NCBI GenBank assembly: GCA_026315105.1
Contig: CM048744.1
Location: 345,987,668 to 346,051,667, forward strand
DNA from: Locusta migratoria
Lineage: Eukaryota; Arthropoda; Insecta; Orthoptera; Acrididae
Length of the DNA: 64,000 bases
Reading direction: 5' to 3'
The translations under genes were made by a program, and so were the position numbers. The notes beneath the pieces were generated by a model. The model saw nothing but the letters and a program-made list of their open reading frames with translations, was not told the DNA's origin and made no database searches. Shown one piece after another: positions 11,477 through 21,860 of the stretch (the stretch's first letter is position 1; each line of letters opens with the position of its first letter).

Positions 11477-11815
11477 CTGTTTAGAGAAATTAAGGCAGGT
11501 GACAACATTTCCATGCTATGTTTGGATAATTGGCTTCTAAGAAGTTGTGTAACAACTGGTTAATACATTCAAACTAACGGTGGTTCTTGTCTGTGACAAG
11601 TGAAAATAAGTACAAGCTACTTTGAGATTTGGCTGTGAAAAGGGTTACGTGACCAGAATTCAATATATATCTAAGTATTTATAAAGTACAAATGTATAGG
11701 TTAATCAATAAATTTTCCTTTTTTATAGAAACTTTTGTATATTTCATTCCTGCTCTCACTTACCCAACAATAAAAATTACCTAGCCTTCGTTGTACAAGT
11801 AATTAACTTCTACAA

Positions 11816-12204
11816 CTCACCGCAAAGACGTGGCGACAAGCTGCGACAGGCACATACAAGAGACACACACACACATACAACACTTTCAGATATCAGCCAT
11901 GGCCTTCTTCAGAAAATAGAACACTCAGGCAATCACACAGGCACACAACACAGTCATACATCCATCACCTCCGGCTGCACTTCAAAGTGCAGCAGCCGGA
12001 GGTGATGGTTGTATGACTGTGTTGTGTGCCTGTGTGTTGCGTGAGTGTTCTATTTTCTGAAGAAGGCTATGGCCGATAGCTGAAAGTGTTGTATGTGTGT
12101 GTCTCTTGTATGTGCCTGTCGCAGCTTGTCGCCACGTCTTTGCGGTGAGTTGTAAACTGTCCTTACTACATTATTAATTCCAACCTGGACTTTCCATTAT
12201 AATA
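11816..12204. mobile_element. Fold-back retroposon-like palindrome with 15-base target duplication
   Basis: A near-perfect palindrome spans about 11812-12153 (arms about 170 bases, centre near 11984 at GCACTTCAAAGTGC). Arm landmarks are CACCGCAAAGACGTGGCGAC on the left and its complement GTCGCCACGTCTTTGCGGTG on the right. A non-palindromic tail follows to about 12204. The unit is bounded by AATTAACTTCTACAA at 11801-11815 and again at 12205-12219, a 15-base direct duplication. The arms match a dispersed repeat also present at 12.5, 17.05 and 41.84 kb (sharing the GTGAGTTG/CAACTCAC and GAAGAAGGC motifs). Confidence 0.85.
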
Positions 12205-12479
12205 AATTAACTTCTACAAGATTTATATTAAGGATGTCATTGAGTTATCTTTATTTACATCTTGTTATTACAAGATGTATATCTTTTTCGTTGTAGAACA
12301 AGGTTCATTAATATGTATTAAATGATAACAAACTATTGTTAATGTAACTTGTGGTTCATGAGTACCATATACTTTTACCCGGTAAAAAATTAAATTTCTC
12401 TGATTAGAGTGATTAGCCTTTATTGTTACTAAAGTTTTATCATTCACTCTTTTCATAACAAATGCAGTTTTTAAAAAAA

Positions 12480-13080
12480 AGTACAGGTTGGTAGGTAGCA
12501 GCTCACCTGTAGATGATCGGCAAGCTGCAGGAAGGCACAGAGAGGAGACAGTCACTTTCACACAACTTAAATTTTCACCCAAAGCCTTCAGCACAAAAAG
12601 AGAATACATACATTCACACAGTCATTAAGGCAAAGCTTGCATGTGGTTGCTAAACACCAGCAGTTGCACCCAGAATGTCTTCAACGGTGAATGAGGAGGG
12701 GAGAAATGCAGGGTGTGTAGACATGGATATTCCAAGCTGTCCAGTGGTGTGTGCAGCTACTGATAGGTGGAGGTCTGAAATACAGATATGAAAGCAGTAA
12801 AGGGATGGAGAGCAAAAAGGGGAGACGTAAAGGAAGAAGTGGAAAAGGGGTGCAGGTGGCAAACAGTCAGGAGAGAGAAATGGTGGTCGTTTTAGCGTAG
12901 GGTGGGGTAAGGGGCGAAGACTTCAGGCATGGGGTTGTAGGGTCAGTTGTTTCTTAGACTCAGGCCAGGATGGTTGAGATACTGTAGAATGTATTGTAAG
13001 GACAACTCCAATCTGTGCAGTTCAGATGAGTTGGTGGTTGAGGCAAGGGACCTGATGGCCCAAGCTGTAAAGCAGCGATT
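12480..13080 (-). repeat. Diverged dispersed-repeat copy (same family as the palindrome)
   Basis: Contains GTAGCAGCTCACCTGTAGAT, then CGGCAAGCTGCAGGAAGGCA and a stretch like the palindrome arm (AAATTTTCACCCAAAGCCTT), followed by a G/A-rich segment at 12690-12910. Read as complement, it follows the layout of the 11.8 kb arms. Limits are approximate. Confidence 0.55.
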
Positions 13081-13294
13081 TAACCATACTATTGTGAATG
13101 GTTCTGGCTGACAGAGTTAGTTTACTAAAAGTAATACAAAGCCCCAAATAATTATTAAACTGTCATGACCTTAGGTAATCCTCACATATGTGATAATTTG
13201 TTGTCCTTAATTTTTACTTCAAAATCTAAAATAATTGGAAATACATAGCTTTGACACATTTACTCTGAATGGGTCGCTTAGACCAAACCAATAG

Positions 13295-16180
13295 TTGAGG
13301 CACTGAGAGCACAAGTGGACTAACCCCACGGAAGTCAATATGGAGGAAACAGGCCTAATAATAAGGGCTTCCAAAGAATGTTTTTTCGAGATACAATGCA
13401 GCCTTGTAACATGCATACGATGCAACTTATTTATTGAACAAACATTCTTACATAGACACATTACAAAAGTCAATTACATAGTAGAAAATTAGCAATTTTA
13501 TGTGGCTTAGTCAGTTTTCGACCCGAGTTGAACATTCTCAGTGATAGATTGTTAGTATGCTGATGCATGTGACAACAGTAACCATTATTATAATATTTTG
13601 TACACATTACATTTAACATTATACATTGGTTTCTATAAATTTAATCACTATTTTCATTTCAAAATCATCCACAGGCAATGTGTCTACAGCATTTGAAGAC
13701 TTTTTAAATTTTTGTAGAAATCGTGAAGAAGTGGGAGTACATACGGAAGCAAACTGAGCAGATCCTTTTTTGTCTCTGTAATTTCATGTCCATTAGGACA
13801 AAGCTGTTAGGGATTGCTGATGCATGTGGATGTTCATCTGGCTACATCAATTTCTTGAAATGGCTCCTGGCTTTGGTTCGAGTATTTACACCATATTTTG
13901 AATCTCTTAGTTCCTTCAAACTGCAGCCACTGTCTGTCCAACCATCGTACTTTACAACTGCCAGAAGACATTTTTTGATTTGTGATGTTTCTTTAGAGTT
14001 GTTTTGTTGAAAAGAAACACTCTGCATTCATATTGATTCACTCACTACCATGTCATTCCAGTGTTCAGGAAGGTAAATATTAGGAAAATACTTTTTTTTG
14101 TTTCTGAACCAAGCCAAAATCCTGATCACAGGGCAGGTATGTGTGTCTGCTAACTAAAAATTTATGGTCTATTTTCTTCAAAGAGAACTCTGACCTGCTT
14201 ACAGTTGGCACAGTACAGCGACTTTTATGTTTCTATTTTGGCCTTCACACTGCTCAGAGTACATAATTAGTTTTTCAGTCCTGACAAAATTGTGTATGAA
14301 ATACAGCAAATAAGAATAAATTTCTTGTGGCCCCCTCGACACAATGGATTCATTCCATAGAAACATGTATGTATCATTATTGTGGATGCCAAAACAGTAT
14401 GTCCATAACTGATGCTTGTAATAGGAAACTCCAGTTGAGATGACTAGTGTAGGCAAAGTTTTCATCATATCAAATGTTATCACTGCAGCATTACCATCCA
14501 ATTTGCTAAGCAAAGTATCACTCTGTATACCTGCTCGTGTATACTCAGCTTTGTGATGATGGCATTCACGTTCTGCAATTAACTCTATTCTCTCCTTATT
14601 ATCGGCAGCTGTTATTTTTACCTGCAAAGCATCACATGTTTGACAAGAGTCTGACACTGGTGGATGAAACAACAAATTGAAGTTTTGATTAAAAAAAAAA
14701 AAATTGCGGAAATTGAAGTGAGAAACGGGCATTTGCTCCTCTGCACAGTACAGTGTGTGCATGATTGATAAATTTAAATATGGTCCTAAATACTTTTACT
14801 GGCATTTTTATGATACGTATAATGGCTTTCATAAGCTGGAAGTTTTTCTATGAAACGTATTACTACATCAACTTTGTGGCGAGGTGTTTTGTTACCAGGT
14901 TCACTTTACCTCTACCATCATGAGGAGGGGTTGCATTTTTCCTTTATTCTTGAGCCCCTATCGATTCTCCGGCATATACAGCTAAAGTATTCTGAAAGAA
15001 TCTTTTGCACACCCTAGTTTCAGACACATTTGAATTGAGCAAGTAATACAATCTTGTCTTCTCCCTGCGTGAATGTTCCTGACCTACGTAAGACCGTGCT
15101 TTATCAACAACTTTAATCATTATGAACAGGAAATCGAACTGCTGATCATGGCTGCCTAAACCATAAAACTCATTGAATATCTGTTCCTGCCGTGCTTCGT
15201 TGATGTTTGTGACACTCATACGAACACGAACACTCGCTGATTGTCCGCAATTCCTTTCGAGGTACAAGGTTACCCTTACGGTTGACATGCTCTTGACCTA
15301 GAGCTCTCTGTTCTTTCCTAACATTACAAAGCCGCTTATCTTCTGTTTCTAAGGCACTTCTTTCCTCGGCTCCATATCACGCCATCGTCATTTGTCTCTG
15401 GCACGTCCGCTGCAAAACTTGTTGCTGCAGACGTGCTCGCTCTCGTTTCTCCCGGCGCTTCATCATTGGATGCAAACATCTCTGTAATACAAATATCCAT
15501 CCCTCAACATAACATTAACTACACGACAGTAATGCTCAATGTGGGCATTAGTATAGACAGGCTAAGCAATTGCACAACATGACTCGGCGGACAGTAAAAC
15601 ATTGGTGTACACAACATCAAACGTGATTTTTACACAATACAGCAAAAAATAAAGTACTGTTCGTATTTGTTTCTTCATATGGACAACAACATGCAATTTG
15701 TGAACAGTCACCGTTCGAGCTACCTAAGGACATCTTCGAATATGAACACGTTAGCGTACGTTTGACAATGTTATCCGCAAGGAAAGGAATACAACAATAA
15801 CTAACCTTGCAGTTGCTCCTCCATGCTTTTCGCAGGAGTTTCCATGCTGAACAACCGACATACACATCCACATGGTCACTGGTCCAATATGTTGTTCCAC
15901 GCTGCACACACAAGTCTTTCGTTCGTCAGCACCAGGCGCAGTGACAGTGGACGGAAAGCGCAGAGCACAAGTGGGCTATGGCACATAGTCCACTGCTGCT
16001 CTCACCGGTATCTATCTGCGGTTGAGTACAACAGTGTTGACGTTACTCAATCGGAAACACCTTCAGGTAAATGAACAGATCAACGGGCATCATGTAGTAC
16101 TCGTAAACTGTTATCACAACATGTCAATAACTGAAATTCACGATTTGTGGGTTAGTCTGCTTGTGCTCTCAGTGTCTCAA
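13295..16180 (-). mobile_element. Full-length decayed DNA transposon with 33-base TIRs
   Basis: The left end reads TTGAGGCACTGAGAGCACAA then GTGGACTAACCCCA (13295-13328). The right end, complemented, reads TTGAGACACTGAGAGCACAA then GCAGACTAACCCA (16180-16148), giving about three mismatches and one gap. Length is 2.9 kb, with a single decayed transposase on the minus strand (13.63-15.48 kb). A target duplication could not be read. The peptide family (a C-x2-C region and an SDxCGGQN-type catalytic motif) is one I have seen in uncharacterised insect transposon proteins, possibly the Sola superfamily. Confidence 0.75.
13630..15480 (-). pseudogene. Transposase of the 13.3-16.2 kb element (Sola-like, uncertain)
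   Basis: Read across frames in order: an N-terminal block GQEHVNRKGNLVPRKELRTI (about 15315-15245) followed after a frame change by EARQEQIFNEFYGLGSHDQQ and CKRFFQNTLAVYAGE (15210-14970); a frame change; then FNLLFHPPVSDSCQTCDAL (about 14670-14620), ITFDMMKTLPTLVISTGVSY, LWTYCFGIHNND, LWNESIVSRGPQEI, and YSEQCEGQNRN (about 14240), which corresponds to an SDxCGGQN motif with the acidic residue changed; then a C-terminal block VVKYDGWTDSG and DLLSLLPYVLPLLHDFYKNL near 13750-13700. At least three frameshifts and stops make it inactive. The superfamily name is a guess; the transposase identity is supported by the matching TIRs. Confidence 0.7.
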
Positions 16181-17040
16181 TTGACATTTGAATTCTAACA
16201 AAGTTTATTTTAAAAACAACCAATTTGTGTTCCATGGTCTAAAATGACTTGTTGAAAGAAATAACCTGTAGAAATAACTACATTATATGTCTGATTTTGT
16301 GTTTCAAAATTGTTTCACCTTTTCTATACAGTAATAAAGTATAATGGCTTTTGAGTGAGTCAGATGATGATGATGCTGTCATTGAAACTAATTTTCAAGA
16401 TTTCCTTTCAAGTGGTGGTGATAATGTGTTGGCTGGTTGTGGAGAAAGTAATGAGAGTGAAGGAAAATAAGTTCGAGCATTGTTGGTTAATGGGACTAAT
16501 GTCGTTGGAGACATAAATGCACAATGGACAGTGTGGCCTACAAACCATGAGGCTAAGTGTAATGGGATAATAACGCACAATAATTAAAATATTATGGATT
16601 ACTTTATTTTATGAGCTTACTATGATTATTGGGCCTTGTCACTGTAATGCCTAGCTGCTGTGAAGTCAGTACTTGGTCCTGCCATAAGTGGTTGTTTTGT
16701 TGACGAACTTCTCAGGAACTCTCGGAAGGTAAAGCAGTAAAAAATATTAATCCAGTAATTTCAACAGCCTACCAGATGACAAAACATTGGATTCGTGTAT
16801 GCCAAAAAGAAAATAAACTGGTTGTACTACATTCTAAAATACATCGTCACTGTATCCTTGATTCATAAGAGCATAATAAACTTGAATGAGTACTTTACAA
16901 CGAAATGAAATGAGTTAATAGATAAATTTGACACCACATATTCCTGCAAGAGGGTTGCAATTGATGGCTTGTTTGTTGTGAAGCATACTAGCCATTGCTG
17001 CAATAAATTTACACATATATCACTCTAAGTACCATAAAAA
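16181..17040. other. Non-coding, one acidic short frame
   Basis: AT-rich. Around 16330-16470 a frame encodes an acidic stretch (SDDDDAVIETNFQDFLSSGG) reminiscent of piggyBac transposase N-termini, but it stops at once and nothing supportive follows. Confidence 0.3.
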
Positions 17041-17044
17041 TATC

Positions 17045-17275
17045 AAAATGTAGATAGGGAGCAACTCACCATAAAGACGAACGTTGAGCCGCCGACAGAC
17101 ACAAATAAGACACACAATTCTAATTTTCCAGCCGCGGCCTTCCTCGGACCGAGAACATTCATCCACACAATCACTCAGGCACACTCACCCACACACATCA
17201 GCAATCTCTGGCCACCCAACATAGACTGGCAGCTCAACTTTATGTTGAATTGTTCCCTATCTACATATTAACATT
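17045..17275 (-). repeat. Dispersed-repeat copy (palindrome family)
   Basis: TAGATAGGGAGCAACTCACC followed by ATAAAGACGAACGTTGAGCC and a CACAxx-rich stretch with CCGCGGCCTTCCTCGGACCG, the same layout as the 11.8 kb and 41.8 kb copies. The outermost sequence GTAGATAGGGA at the start recurs inverted at the end (TCCCTATCTAC, 17260-17270). Confidence 0.65.
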
Positions 17276-18054
17276 CCTTACGGGACATTCCATTGTTGTT
17301 GTTTATTACCATAAATATATATTGTACAAAAGGTAGCTATTTCCAAGACAGTGTGGATATGAGGTAACAAAACCAATGCAAGAGAAAGGGACTACTAAAA
17401 TTTTTCCTAACAAGATCAAAGGTAAGAGAACAAGAAACTGGGTGGTGCAAAGACTGTGAACCGAAGAAAGACTGAAAGATCACAAATGTAATTTTTGTCA
17501 AGCAGTCCCCTCTAAGAATATGCAAACAATTACTGGAGAAGTTGCACAAGTTAAAGGGACATGAATGGAAATATCGTTAACTATAATTTTTCAAACTCCT
17601 CAGTTGAATTTAAATTTTAAGATATAATAATTCTTTCTGCTAAAACCGAAATATAACAGCTATTTTGAAGTACCCTGTATAATTTTTTAGTTAAAACATT
17701 TTATTTTGTTGCATTAATGTTATTAACCAGGCATTGCGAAGGTGGGGTGCATTGCATGCTTCAGCGATACAGATAGTCATACTTTAGGTGCAGCCATAGC
17801 ACAGTTGTATCAGTTGAGAGGCCAGACAAACGTGTTTATTGTTGAATAAGGACAGTGGCCTTTTCTGTAGTTAAGTCTAGATCAGGGCTCGGCAAGTAAT
17901 TTTAAAAACCTCATCTCTCTTATTAATTTTTATTGTAATTTTCACTCACAAAAGTATTAAATACAACACACAGGAATATTTATATTGAAAAATACAGAAA
18001 AAACACATTCAATACTTTAATTTTTCCTCGTGGAATATGAAACACAATAGATAT
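17276..18054. other. Non-coding; possible hAT terminus at 17885
   Basis: AT-rich. CAGGGCTCGGCAAGTAATTT at 17885 has the look of a hAT left end and lies just outside the hAT transposase relic, but no matching right end was found. Confidence 0.35.
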
Positions 18055-20000
18055 CTATATTTGTTTTAAAAACCAGTGGGAAAAATTGCATTTGCTGTCT
18101 TGAGTAAGTTTCTTAAAGTGAGGTTCATGTGGGGAGTAGCTTAAGCAAAGAGTGTCTTCAAGGTGGGTGGCCATTAATGTTGAGCGAAACTTGTCCTTCG
18201 AAAAATTCATTTTTGAAAATGAAATTTCACAAATATATTTGGAGCCAAACATAGTAGCCAGGTGTATGGCTAATGTTTTGCAGTTGTTCATGTTTTTCTG
18301 GGACATGTTTACCCGAAAACTCTTCATCGGATGCAGTTTTTTGTGTTTGTAAGGAAATGTCTTCCTGCAAATCTATTATCTCCAGCTGGAGTGAAGGCTT
18401 TGAAAAGCAGAACAACTTTGCAGCCACATCGGTCCATTCTGCTGCTGTTGAAACGTCAAAAGGCAATTTTAAGAATCGTGACAACTTCGGATCTCCAAAA
18501 AGTCTTTAAATCTTGCTACAATTTACTTTCTAAAATCTGACATAAAATTTGAAAATACTGAAATGTCTATTTCAGAATTATTTGTGTGTTCAAAAATTGT
18601 TGGAAAGTGAAAAAATTCTTCACTTGCAACATTTTTTTCGAAGATAGCCAGCTTGCTACGAGAAAGAAGACACATTTTGTATCTTATCACATATTAATTT
18701 CCCATTTCCTTGTAGCTTGGTATTAAGTGCATTTAACACGTTCGCTGCAGTCACCAGTGTGGGATGCTAACGCTCTAGGCGGATGCCTGTAAGCGCACGT
18801 GATCAAACCCCTGCGAAACCTATAATATTGAAAGCGAATGTAACGTCTGCAAAAGAGGTGGTGCTAAGCTGTATGCCGATTATGTGATAAATGCTACAAG
18901 CTCTCTGACTTATAAGCATCATATGCATTTATTGCAGTTCCAACAACGCCTCTGATTTATTGATTTTATTGAAAACTGGGAAGAAAATTAAATTCAAACA
19001 AGCGATAAATCCGCTTAATTGAGAAAGAATTATTCTGAAAACCCCAAAAGGTTTATCAGACGGAGAAAAATAAACATGTCTCATCTGCAGTATGGAGCTA
19101 TGGAAATCTAATCCCATATAACAAATTTGCAAGGTGTAAAGGCGATGATTTTATAGCAAATAATTAAAGACGAAAACACACAAATGCAGAAAGGAAAATG
19201 TTAAGTGATGTTTTTTGGTGGCCTGTACTAACACGAGTGCACAGCCAAACTAACTGATCTCAGTACTGAGCTAGCGCGCCGCTTATAAGCGTCGGCAGCT
19301 CTGGCGTGTTGATCGCGGAAACGCTCATAAGCGTCAGCCGCAGTGAACGTGTTAAATGATTCATAATGTCTTTCAAGCAAGCTAGAGCTAGCATACTGTG
19401 TTCATTTGCTGGGAACTTCAAATGGTTTCTTGCTTCTTGTGAATCCAAGTTTTCTAAGAAGGCTGTTACTACTTCTTTTATCTGCCAGAGACGTTCAAAC
19501 CTTCAGTTAGCCAGTGAACATGGTTGTACTGCAGCAATCCAGAATGCCCCCAATCACACTCGGAAAGAAACTCTTTAACTGTCTCTGCTGAAGAGAAGAA
19601 CAAGACCTTATAAAATTAATCAAATTCATCAACCTGTCCATTACTTCTTTCAGAGCCGCACTAAGTTTTCCATAAAGGACCTGCATTCTTATCTTTGATT
19701 GTCTTTTCTAGTCCTTTTTCTTTGGCGATCATCGCTGGGTCCCCATCATTTGAAAGAGACACCATTTTGCCATAAATAATGTTTGAGCTTACCATGATGT
19801 CATCAAAAGCCTTGAATAAATCTTCTCCATGTGTCTTGCCTTTCAAGGGCAGAAATTGTTAGCATTTCTTCCCCTGAATTCTTTACTTCCAATATCCAAA
19901 AATCACACGAAAATGGATATTTGTTCTTCACCAACAGCATCACATGATTTATCTAGTACTATATCCATATTGATGCAAAAGAAACTTTACAAGCCTCGGT
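18055..20000 (-). pseudogene. hAT-family transposase relic (ZBED5/GTF2IRD2-like)
   Basis: Order on the minus strand: an internal block ISIFV...FLDIGSKEF and GKTHGEDLFKAFDDIMVSSN (19900-19800) with VSLSNDGDPAMIAKEKGLEK (about 19765-19705); SQEARNHLKFPANEH (about 19440); interruption by a TTAA-flanked MITE; then LPFDVSTAAEW and LQLEIIDLQEDISLQ (18470-18370); and the C-terminal dimerisation block MFGSKYICEISFSKMNFSKD and LMATHLEDTLCLSYSPHEP (18245-18105). This matches the hAT proteins related to ZBED5, FAM200 and GTF2IRD2, including the KSK..R..L...HLEDCLR signature. Multiple frameshifts and stops. The N-terminal BED finger was not found. Confidence 0.8.
18737..19351. mobile_element. piggyBac-type MITE with TTAA target duplication
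   Basis: TTAA lies at 18733-18736 and 19352-19355. Inverted termini are CACGTTCGCTGCAGTC on the left and the complement of CACGTTCACTGCGGCT on the right. 615 bases. Short subterminal ATAAGCGTC/GTAAGCGCAC motifs lie near the ends. It splits the hAT transposase relic, so it is younger than that copy. No intact transposase; an internal minus-strand frame (18929-19132) has no domain I recognise. Confidence 0.8.
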
Positions 20001-21299
20001 AATAATGAAAAACTCTGTTCAAGATCACTACAAATACTGACAAAGTGGTGGGTAAAGTGGTGAACTTTATTTACAGTCATTCTGTATAAAAGTACTGGTG
20101 TCAGACACACAGCATATTCTGATGCACCGCAAAGGAGCTAGTTCAGTGTCGAAGTTTATGCTGCCGCACCACAAAGGACCCACCATGCAAAGGAGCTGCT
20201 TCATTGTCAATGATTGCAGCCACTGAGTGAACTCGTCGGAAATTTCATAAAACAGCTTTCACCTTTTGTTCGAGTTAGGAGCACAAAAATGGTGTTTAAA
20301 TGAATATGCCTTCGATTTAATCAACGTATAACTAAACATTAACGATTCTATTTATTCAGCAGTTAATCCTACATTACTAGAAAAAAATTATAAGGGTGGC
20401 ACTCTAATGAAGTGTTAACTATAGAAAAATATTTTTTTAAAATTATTTTTAGTACATTAAGTTATTCTTTCAAAATATTTTTGGCGGGCCAGTTTTTGAC
20501 CTTTCGCAGTTCAATCCTGGACAATGGTGTGCCAGTTGCTGAGCGCTGGTCCAGATCATTGACTCAACTGGCCTTCTAACATCAGCTATTATTAGACTGA
20601 GAACTGTGGAGAGTTTATATATATGTATTAATTTTGTGGTTGAGGCCATTAATCTTCTTAATATCCTTGGTTGTACACCTAGGCCGAATTTTTCTGTTGA
20701 GTACCTCCGTAATTCAGGGTGTCCTGGATTATATAGTGCTTCGTAAAGTTTGATTAATTTTGTCGTAGATGGCACACACCAACTAAATTTTGACATCATG
20801 TATTTAAATGAGGAGGATTATTTTCAAATAAGCGCAATCCAAGAGCTACAGTGATGCTAGCGCTCCAAGCGGTTACATTTTGCATTGCAGTGAACAGAAG
20901 ACAAATTACTTTTACGATCTAGTCTACTGCGAGGCACTATATATGGTCTTTTTTCTAAGGAAAGCAGAGGTATGTGAGTTTCTTATTACGCTATCAAATT
21001 TTTATGAAGGAAATTTTTGACAAAGAAATATGACTAATACTGGCCATAGCAATTCTGCATTTTATATCTTCTTTACTTCGGCCCTCTGAAGTTCTTTTGC
21101 AACCAAAATAACAGAACTCAGTCACTACTTTTATTGTCTGATTACCTAATGTAATTCCTTCAGCATCGCCTCATTTTGGACACTACATTCCATTACCATT
21201 GCTACTTGACAAAGGATCTAGTTCAATTGATTCACTGTGGGGTGCTATTAGGTGAGCGGGAGGTGCGCCTTTGTGGCTGATTATTGGTTGTGTGTGAGC
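20001..21299. other. Non-coding, unassigned
   Basis: Holds the probable 5' part of the hAT element (20001-20500, with repeats of GCAAAGGAGCT) and AT-rich sequence after it. A 109-codon minus-strand frame at 20470-20799 has no domain I can name. Confidence 0.35.
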
Positions 21300-21860
21300 T
21301 TATGGGCTAGGAACTTTTGTTTGTTGAGTCAGGTGTGGTGATGTCTGATGGCTGTTTGTGAAGGCCTTTGTGAGACCTTCACTGTTTTGGGAAAAAGTGT
21401 TCTCAAGCCTGCAAATATGCCATCTACAGGTGGCGATGCTGTGTGTGAAGGTGGAGATTAACTTCCATGAAGGTGACATTTTTAGTTGCTGTGGACCAGA
21501 TGGAATATGTGCAAGAATAGTTGTGAATGTAAAGAAATACCTTGTCTTTGCCATGTGCCCAAATGATGAAAGTGTCATCAGTGAACTTGAACCATGCAAG
21601 GGCTTTGTGAAGCTAGGATGGTTTCCTCTAGATCGCCCACAAATAAATTGGAATAGCGGTACTAAACAAGTGCCCATGGCTGTGCCTCTGCAATTAGAGG
21701 AAAAGTAGTTTGTTGTGGTAAGTTAGTATGATAACAGGTAATGTTCAAGACCGGTAAGGCCATGGTCATGAGGGATACTGCTGTACAAGGAAGAATCCAT
21801 GAGGTAATATCCCTCATGCCCATGGTCTTGCAGCTCTCAAACACAGTCTGTCCCAACTTC
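21300..21860. other. Unidentified open segment on both strands
   Basis: A plus-strand frame of 116 codons (21358-21708) and a minus-strand frame of 125 codons (21300-21677) overlap, followed by a 64-codon minus frame (21662-21856). On the minus strand FTDDTFIIWAHGKDKVFL can be read near 21590-21530, which resembles a reverse transcriptase YVDDTFVIW motif of Penelope-like elements. The flanking sequence does not clearly continue the family. Likely an old retroelement piece; not a host gene as far as can be seen. Confidence 0.35.

Noticed and set aside
16330..16470. Acidic frame as a piggyBac transposase N-terminus
   Set aside because: Too short, stops immediately, and no DDE domain follows.
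21300..21677. Host gene on either strand
   Set aside because: No splice signals, start context or domain; the reading that makes most sense is a weak retroelement motif.
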